From Grammothele lineata (Eukaryota; Basidiomycota; Agaricomycetes; Polyporales; Polyporaceae): a stretch of 64,000 bases of DNA. The notes under the pieces were generated by a model. That model did no database searches. It was not told where the DNA came from and saw only the letters and a program-made list of their open reading frames with translations. The stretch's first letter is position 1. Every line of letters starts with the position of its first letter. Below, piece after piece: positions 11,607-21,495 of this stretch. A program made the translations under genes and the position numbers. The DNA lies in the NCBI GenBank assembly GCA_002150815.3, contig NDFF03000381.1, forward strand, positions 372,001 through 436,000. The letters run 5' to 3'.

Positions 11607-13111
11607 GACCGCGACGGCGTGATGACTTTTGCGCACGGTGCGTTGGGACGACGGCGCGTGGACCTTGGCCAGAGTCAGGGCGAAACCGTCGAGTCACTAT
11701 TGGCTGTGACGGCACGATGCACGTGCCCCGGAAAATCCGGTTGTCACAGACTTCCGCATGAAGGGATGGACACATCAGACCGCGTGCCCTCGCTTGCGAG
11801 CACCGCTTCGGCGCCTCTTCTGGAGATCCGTTGCGAGGCCCGCGATCGCTGGTGGAGCGTTCGAACAGGGGCCTTTGAGATCGACGCTGCTCGCTGCGCG
11901 ACCTGTGCTCTGCATGCTCTCCTGCTGCTTGGCGGCGCGGTCTGCGGACGCTCAAAGGAGACTCTCGTCGCTATCGCTGGCCCCGGACACGAGGAAGACG
12001 CGCGATGTGTGCGCAGCCGATTAGAGATTCGATATCAGACTTTCCCAGCGTGGAAACTTTATATCGAGATAGCGATCCTAGCAAACGTGTAGATTTACCC
12101 CAAAAGTTCAGGACCCGCCCACCGTGATCGAGCCTATCGGATAACTGCCTGATGACCCGCCCATGTGCCGGGGACCATGTCCATACCTCGCCACGCCATG
12201 TGGCGTCGCCCTCGCCCGCCCGCCCTCGAGGTGCCGACGTGCGGCCGTCGGGCATTCAATGGTGCCAGACAGGCGCTCGTCAGACTACTGGTCGGCGGTA
12301 GGTCACCGCTGGGCACTCGAGCGGGGGTACACAGAAAATGTTACCCGGCGCGTGGCGCAGCATCGACAAAAGCAGCGGGCGGCGGGGGGAGCAAGTGTAT
12401 TCCCTGTCACGCCGATCGTGTTTCGGTGCGACAGTGTGACCGTGACTCGGTTTGCCAGGAGGCACCCAGATCATCGCTGCAGTAAATTTCCACCCCGACA
12501 AATCAGCCCCCCGCCGCGCCGCGATGCCAACCAAGGCCGCTATGCCCTCTCGGGGGACCCAGCGAGAGGGTGCGACCGACGCGTCGCGACCGAGAGATGG
12601 CTTTGCGCGAGGTCCGCGGACGTGGAGGCCTGGGGCGACGACGACGCGGAGTGTGCGCCTGAGTTTTCGGCGGGTCGGAGTGTGGCTGACATCGATCGTG
12701 GTCTCTACCGCACACCCGCCCGCCTGGGCGCCTGTCGGGCATGCGCGAGTGCGCTATGCCCCTCGGCTCTCTCCCAGCGCGTTCCGCTTGGGGGGTCGTC
12801 GATTTGCCCCCGCCTCTGGCCTCTGCAGCGGAAGCAAACCCTGTCTGCGCGCCCCTATTCCCATTCGTGACACAGAGGCGTCGCAGCGGGACACCCGGCG
12901 ACCGCCCCCACCCCTCTTCCGCTTTTCCGCTTTTCGCAAAACGTTCCGTGCTTCAAGATCGTTTTGTCCCCGCGGATTGCGCCTGCGGCTTATGGGCTCT
13001 CCATCTCCTACCCTCATCTTCGCTCCTGCTGCTGAATCTCCCCCGTCCTGGACCTGGAGCCGCCGTCACCACTAGCCGCGGGCAGAAGACGAAGAGGATC
13101 ACTTCACCGGC
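11607..13111. other. Divergent intergenic region between ILV3 and the Zn2Cys6 gene
   Basis: This is about 1.5 kb with no supported gene. The long frames here (up to 235 aa) are Arg/Pro/Ala-rich in several frames at once, the usual by-product of GC-rich DNA. The last few hundred bases are pyrimidine-rich and probably form the leader of the downstream regulator gene. Confidence 0.5.
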
Positions 13112-15456
13112 ATGGACCGTCAAGGGAGCGGTTCATCGCAACGCCAGAGCTCACTCCCGTCCAATCTTCATCGGTTGATGGTCCCGGATCCATCGCCGCC
13201 TCGTAGAAGTGCAACGCAAGATCCCAGTCGTGGTGCGTCCGGGAGCGCAAGAGACGATCTATTGGTGGCCTCCTCTTCGCGGCCGATCCCATCAGTACCC
13301 GGGGCGCACGGCGGGCAGATCCCTTCGGTCGTCCTCACCCATGCAGATTTCGCGGAGAGAAGCAGGAGCAGCGAGCGCGCCCCGGGCGGGCGACAGAGCG
13401 TATCCCCCGCGCTGGGCGCCGCCGTCCACGATCTAGGTGCCGCCTCCCGCTCTGCTCTCCCCCTCATCCCGCCGCCGCCGCCGCGAGGCGTCGTACGGTC
13501 TGATCCTGTTTACTATGCGTCGACGCAAGGTTACCCGGCGACTTACACCGTTCCCCCGCCCGGCCCGCCTCTTCCTCCTCTCTCGTGGGGCTATCCGGCC
13601 GGCACAGGGGCGCAACCACCCCAGCCTCAGCCACCACCGCCGCCGATGGGCCCGCTGGGGAGTCGCCCGCACTCGCGGGAGCCGCCGTCGATGCTGCCCG
13701 CCTTTGGGCAGCCAGACCCGAGGCGGCTCTCGCCGCTGCTGCAGCCCATCGTCGAGCCGTCGCGGCTCTCGTCGGAGGAACCACCCCTGCGCGGACGGCG
13801 GCGCACGCGACCCAAGAAATCGGCGGGGGCGATCGTGCCCCAGGACGCCCCTGTCGCCTCGGGCAGCGGCTCTGCGCCCGTCGCGCACGCACCACGACGC
13901 GGATCCGAAGCTGGAGCCGGGGCAGACGCTGCCGAGCGCAGCCCGCACGGTGGTGAGTGGTTTGTTTCGCCCGGGCGCTCTTTCGCGCGCAGGTGCCTAT
14001 GAACGGATAACAAACGGACGGCACGCGCCGCGCAGGTGGCCACCACACCCGCCGGCCAATGGCAGGCACGGGCAGCAGCGCTTCTTCGTCAACTTCGCGG
14101 GCGCCCCCGCTCCCGCCTCCATCGGGGTTTCCTGGAGAGGGATCGGCGCCGATCCTGGGCCTGCCGCCCCGCGCCGCACGCGCCGCGTCCCTCCGCCCGC
14201 CCGAGCGGGGCGGCTCGCACTCGCCACGGCGGTCAAGCGAGGGCGGGGCCCCGGCCGGGCGTGTGGGCGTGAGTATGGGCATGGCGCGGGGCAGCCCGTC
14301 TGGCACGTTCGGCGGCGACGACGGGTACGCCGTCGCTGTCGGCTCGACGGCGTACCACGTCACGACGCTGCTTCCTCTTCGGGCGCCGGTGCTTCCGGCC
14401 GGGTCGGTGGGGGGTTTGACCCCCGCAGGGGGCTCGCCTGCGGCTGTGTCTGAGGACTCGTCGCGGGGAGGAGACGAGCACGGCACGGGCGGGGAGGGTG
14501 AGGAGGGGGCGGCGGGGCTGCAGACTGGGTCCGAGGGGTCCGCAGGGGACGGCCTGGGAAAGCGGCGGCGGCGGGTGCGCGGGGAGAAAGAGAAGGAGAA
14601 GGCGAAGGAGAGTGCGAGCTCGTCGAGCTCCGAACACGCACAGGCCCCCAAGTCGAAGAAGACGCTGATTGCCTGTCACTTCTGCCGAGGTGAGCGGTTT
14701 AGACTGGGCTGGGCCGTGCGGCCTTCGAGAGGAGCAGCGCGCTGACTGACGTACGCTTCGCTCGGGACGATAGCCCGGAAACTGCGCTGCGATGGGCAGA
14801 AGCCGTCGTGCGCAAACTGCAGGAAACGCAGCCACCCGTGCACGTACGAGCAGCAGCCCAAGCGGCGGGGGCCGGGCAAGACGCCGCGGGGGACGACGAG
14901 GAAGCGGGGCCGGCAGTCGGGCGGAGGCAGCAGCGTCGGCGGGGCGCCGCCAGACGGAGGGTGGGGTTCGGGCGGGGCGGAGGGGGCGGGATCTGGCGGG
15001 GGACCGTCACGCTCTAGGTCGGAAGGAGGGCGTGGACCGCACCTGTCGGCTTCTTTCCCGTATTCGCACCCGGCGTTCGAGCCTCAGCTGCCGGGGCCCC
15101 AGCCCGTCTACCCCGGGATGGGCTACCGCGCTCCGTCGTCCGACGCGCCCTCGCCCTCGTCGTCATACCTCCCAGCCGCGCCCGCCCTAATGCCCTTCGC
15201 TGTCTACCCACCCGGTCCGAGTCGCTCCTCTGCGTCCGAGACGCAGAGCGTCCAGTCCTCGGCCGCGTCCTCGGCGCCCTCCGTGCCTGACTCGGAAGAA
15301 GGCAGCACGTACACCACGGACCCTGTCGACTACAACGACCCCCTCGAGGACCTCTATGTGCCGCCTCGTGGCCTGTCACAGCACCAACACCCGCACCCGC
15401 ACCCGCACCCACACCCGCCGCCCAGGCCTGGGCCTTCGGACGAGCACCCGCAGTGA
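13112..15456 (+). CDS. Zn(II)2Cys6 transcription factor, Pro-rich, zinc cluster near the middle
   Basis: Exons 13112-13952, 14036-14689 and 14774-15456 join in phase to 725 aa. The DNA-binding cluster has all six cysteines: C494-F-C497 (ACHFCRARKLRC), C504, C511, C514 and C521, spacing C-X2-C-X6-C-X6-C-X2-C-X6-C, followed by a basic linker (PKRRGPGKTPRG). The roughly 490 residues before it are low complexity (Pro, Ser, Gly) with a basic RGRRRTRPKK patch. The C-terminus carries a His-Pro repeat (HPHPHPHPHP). No fungal-specific middle homology domain is visible. An intron interrupts the zinc cluster directly after C-X2-C-R in phase 1, the same place as in both clusters of the downstream gene. 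The target genes are unknown. The intron at 13953-14035 is the least certain part. Confidence 0.82.
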
Positions 15457-16806
15457 CAGCATCCGCCGAGGCAGCAAGCCTCGTCCTCGCCTTCGTCCTC
15501 GCCCAGCGGACGGAGCCCCACACGCGCTCGCGCGGCGGCGGGAGGACTGAAGGGAGTCCCGCCGAAGGATCCGTGTCGTGGGACGGAGGAGGACCGCCCA
15601 TAGCGGCTTCTGGTGCTTCTCCGCCTCGGCCGGGCCCAGTGCGTGGAGGGGATTCCCATGTGCTTCGCCGTTACCGGGCAACTTTGACAGCTGCGCGCGC
15701 GCTCGCCCGTTTCTCTTCTCGTTCTCGACCATGCGCGCCCCGGATTCTCGAGTCCCCGCTCCCGCTCCCCCGCCGTCCCGTCCTAATGTTAGCGCCCGGC
15801 CCGCTCCGGGCCCCCATGCTAATCCGAGTCCCGACTACGACTACTAGTACTTACTCGTCACACATACGCTACTGATGCCACCGCGACAATGCCTATCCAA
15901 CGCTCGTCTTATGTTCTAATGTATGCACGGTATAGCTATGCTATTGTAGAGCCGTAGAACGTAATCCACCTAATTCGCGCGCGCTTCCTGACCGCACATC
16001 AGAGATATCTGCAGCCGTCGCGGGACCGGCGCAGGGGCGCCTGCAGATCCGCTCGTCAGAACGGGTGGCGCGGCTTGGCCGCAGCTAGCGGACACTACGG
16101 GGCGGGGTCTGGCCCTTTAGCTGCGAGCAGGTGGACTGCGCGGGTACAGATGACGGTGGACGGTATGGATGATGGCGTTGTGGAGAGAGACGGCTAGCTG
16201 GAGTTGTTGGTCCACCCTTCACGGCGCCGCGGGATGACGTCGGCGTGCTCGGAACGGCGTATTGAGGGCTGGCGCTTGGCTGGGCCGCGTTTTGACGTGG
16301 AGTCACCCGCGGTAGAATGCCCGATATGGCATGCCGCATTATAGGAACCTTCGATTCACGGACTGGGTGCCTCCCCAGGCCCGCGCCCGTCCCCGGCGCG
16401 CCGCCCGACGCGGTTGCTGTGCCCTGCCTCTCTCTCCCGCGACGGAACGCGGAGGGGCCCCGCGCGGCTGTGGACACACTCGGGCCTGCCCAGGCCTGCC
16501 CCGCGACGGCAGCGGGAGAGCGAAGGCGCACGCGTCCGAAGGCTCGAATGGCCTCTGTCCGTCGCTGGCGCGGGGCGGAATAATGGAGGTGAAACAGCGC
16601 CGGGGTCGGAAGCGGGCCCGGTTGATAGGACGGAAGGGGGCCCCGACGGGGATTGGCCAAAAGATGGGGCACTGGTTTTTCGGTTCGGATCGCTGAGCCT
16701 GACCGAGCGGCTACACCGGCGCCGGGCCCTCGCTGATGGTTGTATGCGGTCGAGAGCGTCCCATCCCCGCACCTCCGCGCCGTAATCCCCCTTCTCTCCT
16801 CCTCTC
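15457..16806. other. Intergenic region, GC-rich, no gene supported
   Basis: This 1.35-kb stretch separates the Zn2Cys6 gene from the septin-like gene. Several overlapping Arg/Pro/Gly-rich frames exist on both strands without motifs. The part before 16807 is C-rich and likely a leader. Confidence 0.5.
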
Positions 16807-19741
16807 ATGGACCCCATCGACCTCCGCCGCCGTCGCGTAGAGGTCGAACATGAGCAGGGCCCCCTCGACCATCTCCACCTGAACGGCACGCTCCCCCTCC
16901 CCCGCTGCCCCGCTCGCCTACCCCGCACCGACCCCACCATGCAGGACAGGATCCAAGACAGGATGCCTCCCGAGGACCTCCCCACCTACACCCTCATGGT
17001 CGCAGGCCGCCGCACAGGCAAGACCTCCTTCCTCCGTCTCCTCCTCGACACCGCAAACGTCGCCACCACCACCACCCGCGACCAGCTCACCTCCGTCGCC
17101 AAGTTTGTCCAGGGCTGCTCAGGCCATACTTCGCATGTCCGGTCCGTGTCTGTCGACATTGACCTGGCGCCTGACGGCTCCGACCAAGAGCGGCCCCTCG
17201 CCCTCACCCTCATCGACACGCCCTCGCTCGACGCAGACGACGACGACGCCTCGCAGCGCACCCTCCAGGAGATCCTCCGACATGTGGAGTCCAGGCTGGG
17301 GGAGAGTTTGGAGACCGTGAGTCCTTCCGTCGTGCTAGCGCCCATATGCCGCCTGACGTGCCGCGTCCCCGCACCGTAGGACCGACCGCCCTTCCCCGGC
17401 GACAATCTTGTACACCTGTAAGTCCCCGCCTTCCCGCCCCCCGTCGCCCCGCTCGCGCGCAATGGCACTCATCCCGCCCGTCTCGCGCGCAGATGCATAT
17501 ACTTCCTGGACCCGGACTACATAGTACCACCATCCGTACCAGCACCTCCCATTCCACTTGTACCTCGCGCACGTACCAACAGTCTTTCCACTCATGAGCC
17601 CGAACCTGTCATCCTAGAACCTCCCGTTACCAGCAACCCGATGCTATGTCGGCCCGTCCTACCCCCGTCGGACATTGCCGCCATACGCCGCCTTTCGGCG
17701 CGCGTCAACGTGCTACCTGTAGTAGCGCGTGCGGATACTCTGACGACCGACCGTCTCACAGCCGTGAAGATGGCCGTTCGCAGAGATCTCGCAGAAGCGG
17801 GTATCGGGTTTGGTATCTTCGACCTCGACATCCCCCTGTACGCGCAGCTCGAGACCAAGGTCGCGAAGAACAAGTCTGAATCTGGCTACAAGCACCTTAA
17901 CGGGTCCTCCGTTTCGCCTCCATCCACCCCTATCACGCCCACCCTTCTGCGGCTACCTTTCTCCCTCATCTCGCCAGATATTTACTCACACAGCGACGGT
18001 GTCGCCAGGCCACCGACGTCTCGTCACGAGCTTGCACAACAGTACACTCCCGCGAAACATCTCATCAACCAAAACCAAGCACCTCCTAAAATTGTGCTCG
18101 GCAAATTTGTTAGGAATTACCGTTGGGGTTCGCTCGACGTCATGGACGCGAGCCACTGCGAGTTCCTTCACCTTCGCGGGGCGATCTTCCACCACATGGA
18201 GGTACGTCTCTTTCACTTTGGCTTAGCGAGTCGATTCGCTTAGCACGAGCTAACGTTGTCTCTCAACTTTATCTTGCAGACCCTCCAAAAGTATACCCGC
18301 GAATACCTATTTGAGAAATTCAGGCAGGAGGTGCAACCTGTTCCGCCAGGGCCTGTACGTCCATCTCAGCCCCCGGTAGTCAACCGACTACCTCCCTTCC
18401 GCGGAGCACGGCCCGTCCTGAATATCGACACCGCTCCCCCTCACGCCAACGGGAACGGCCGTATGCCCATGCACCACTCCGCTATGGCGCCCGGGGAGCC
18501 ATTATCCGCGCAGATGCTATCCGCTGCGGCCTTGCACGATATGTCGCCGAGAACTTCGACGTCTTCTCGTCAGTAAAGTTGCTCCCCGTCTCCCCCTCGC
18601 TCCACACTCACGCCCTGGCTGTGCTTCAGGGTCTCAGCGCCAGCGTTCAAAGAAGATCACCGTTGCGTGCAACTTCTGCCGATGTGAGTGCCCCTCGTCC
18701 GCGTTCTCGGCTTCTTGATAACCTTGACCGCCTACAGCGCGCAAGCTCAAATGCGATGGCGGCCGACCCGCCTGCGGACAGTGCTTCAAGCGTTCTAACC
18801 CGTGCGACTACACGGCAAGCAACAAGCGCCGGCATGTGGGCAAACCGCGGCGACAGTACGGCAGCGAGAGCGAGGGTGACAGCATCGAGGACGGAACAGC
18901 GGACCTGGATCCCCGACCTTCGCATTCGCCCGAACTCTCTTCGTCCGCGCCGCACTCCCGAAGAAGCTCCAACGTGAGCATGCTTCTCACGGACACGCTG
19001 CCGCCGCTGAATGCCGCGGTCGAGCCACGCGACGACCCTCACGCCATCCTCCCTCCGATCACGTCTTCCACGGGGTATGGTGTTCCCCCTGGCTCGCGCA
19101 GGCCGTCGCTGCATACGGAGCTCCCGCCGATTGCGACGCTTTCGGCGCCCCCGGGCTCCCAGGACGACACCGCCTCTCTGCCGTCGGTCGCCCAAAGCGA
19201 CACCTCGTCCGTCTCGCGCCGCCGGACGTCCTCGGCCACGTCAGGGTCGATCTCGGGGCGGGTCAGCCGGGGCGGGGGTGGATCAAAGATCGTTGCGTGC
19301 AACTTCTGTCGAGGTGAGCTGCAGATCAACGCGTGGGTGCAGTGCATGGCGATATTCACTGATGGCATGTCTTACTTTCCCCGCACGCCGCACGCCACGC
19401 GCGTAGCCCGGAAAACGCGGTGCGACGGCGCCCACCCCACGTGCGGGAGCTGCTCCCGCCGGTCGGTGCACTGCAACTACGTGAACGACCCGATGAAGGC
19501 GCGCTCGCGGAGCAGCGCTAGCGGGGGCACGCCCCCGGACGGATCGACGAGCAACTCGTCGCGGTCGTCGCCCGTGGGTTCGTCCTCGGTCTCATTGGGC
19601 ACCCCGAGCCTCCCCGACACGTCTTCTATCACGCGCCCGCTGAGCGCGCTCGATGCAGACATGATGATGCAGCCGGCCAAGAAAATGCGGTTAGGCCCCG
19701 AGCTGAGCGCACCACCGATCGCGGTGCTCAACGCCGCGTAG
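16807..19741 (+). CDS. Septin-like GTPase domain fused to two tandem Zn(II)2Cys6 clusters (predicted chimeric protein)
   Basis: Seven exons (16807-17316, 17380-17417, 17493-18201, 18280-18568, 18630-18683, 18738-19313, 19407-19741) join without phase error to 836 aa. Residues about 60-470 are septin-like: P-loop GRRTGKTS (67-74), IDTPSLD, VHLCIYFLDP, VNVLPVVARADTLT (G4 is ARAD, not AKAD), and the septin C-terminal block YRWGSLDVMDASHCEFLHLR with YLFEKFRQE. A Pro-rich linker leads into zinc cluster 1 (C529, C532, C539, C546, C549, C556; TVACNFCRSRKLKC). After about 165 Ser-rich residues comes cluster 2 (C721, C724, C731, C738, C741, C748; VACNFCRARKTRC). The junction depends on intron 18569-18629 (GTCAGT...TTCAG). 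If that intron is retained, translation stops at 18576 and yields a GTPase-only form. The alternative is two overlapping genes, the second starting near 18463. Confidence 0.68.
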
Positions 19742-21495
19742 GACACCCGTTTGCTACTGCATAGCATGGACCGTCTACTACTACTGTGTACATTCTTCAG
19801 CCCTCCTCCTACTCTCGCGCTCCCTCCATCTCCCTCCCTTTCTCTCTCGCCATCGCCACCTCTGTACAACTGCTGCAGGAAACGGACCGTCTCGCGCGCT
19901 CTCGATCTCGATATCTACTATTTCCCTCCCTTGACTCGTCTCTAGACCACGTTTTATGCGCATAACCATATCGTTCATATCCGCCCCTCGTTCTTGCTTC
20001 CCTTCTCCTCGCATCTGCCCCCGCCCCATCCCTGTTCCCATCCTCGGCTCCCAAGCTCCCGCTGCTGCTTGTCGCTCAGCTTGTTTGTCTAGGTGAATGG
20101 TCGAACCCTTCGCCTACATAGCCTCTCCCGTTCCCGCTACAACGCCTGTCTGTCGTGGATCCCTCCCCCTCTATCTCGCGCTTTTGTTATAGGCCCCAGG
20201 ATTGTCGATAAGCTTGTCGCCGTACGTGCGTTGGAACTACTGTACTATAGCACCGTTCCGCCTCTCCCCTGTCGTCGTCATCGCGTCTCACATTCAATAC
20301 GCGTTTTTCTCTCGCTGTCTCTTCCTTTTCCTTTCGCCTTCCAACGGAGGCTCCAAAACGACGCACCCGAACTCATACGCACACTCTTTCGACGTCCACG
20401 GACTCTACCACACTCGTTCCACCTCTCATCGTTTCCAGTCGTAGTCTTTCCCTCTCTGTCTCCCTCTCTCGGTCATTGGCAAAATGGACTTCCCCGCACG
20501 CGCATTCTTCCCCTCTTTCTCTCCACACGCTACGTACACCGGTCCCCGTATGCTCTCGCTTTCCGGAGAACATCGAAAAAGAACGGAGCGCGTGGGTGCG
20601 CTGATGCATGCCACGTAAGGCGGAGGGAACGTCGGGCGAGCTCGGGTTGTCCGGACTGCAAGCAAGCCGCAAGTACTGTACTGCAGCGGTGGTTCTCGAG
20701 CTTTTCGTGAGGAACCTACTGGTTGCTGTTCAGTCTCAAGCACCATGCGTACTCAGTGTGTAGGCGCGACGACAGCTCTGTTCTCACTCATACCGCGGCT
20801 CGAAGGCATTCACAACATGGGCGCGGCGGGCTGGGCGGAGGCGAGGTGGGACGGCTGCTGTCCAAATAAAGCCAGGCAACATGCCCGGAACGGAAATGTA
20901 GACGCCTGAATATCCCACATGAGCTGATAGCCGATTTCTCCGGGGAAGCGGGTGCCGCGCTCTTTGGACCGTCCGAGGCCCGGGGCGCGAAAGCACAATT
21001 TGAGAGGCGGTCTAGGTGCGCGGGCCAGAGGGAAATGGTTGGGGACGATTCCAAGACGGCGCGCGGGAGGAGAGACTCGCTGGCGGAGAGAGAGACTATT
21101 ATGGACGAGCAGAGCGGGTGCGCAGCTGGGCGGGCCGGCGGAAGTGGGGAGCGTAGGAAAGGGCGGGAAGCGAGGGCGGCCAACGAAGCGCGACGAGCTT
21201 CGGCCTTTGCGAGCGCGTCGTGGTTTGCAACTTGGCCTTGCACTTGTCTCTCTCGCAGGCGCCGTGCCACTGCTCTTTGTGTCCCCGCATCCGCTGGTCG
21301 TCCCTCGCTGGTCGTGCAAGTATATCTCCCGCCCTCCCACCGCCACTCAATTCTGGACGTTGCCATCCGTCCTTGCTGAGCTTCCGCTGATATACCCCTC
21401 TTCCCAAACACCGCGTCCTCAGTCCGCCCTCTCGCCCTCCTTTGCGCCCTCAACCCCCACCACCCTCTGCAACCACCCACGCCTCTCGCACCACC
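19742..21495. other. Intergenic region with pyrimidine-rich tracts
   Basis: This 1.75-kb stretch lies between the two septin-like genes. It contains long C/T-rich runs (about 19797-19870 and 20440-20530) and a C-rich leader just before 21496. Large open frames on both strands (up to 447 aa) are compositional shadows that run into the next gene in the wrong frame. I see no repeat, RNA gene or conserved protein. Confidence 0.5.

Noticed and set aside
13464..14651. A 395-aa minus-strand frame opposite the Zn2Cys6 gene
   Set aside because: Antisense to a coding sequence with clear zinc-cluster exons; its own sequence is low-complexity Ser/Pro/Arg.
18463..19741. The zinc-cluster part as an independent gene starting at an ATG near 18463
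   Set aside because: Possible, but it would overlap the GTPase exon in the same frame and needs no separate start, since the splice joins both in phase. Kept as the main alternative.
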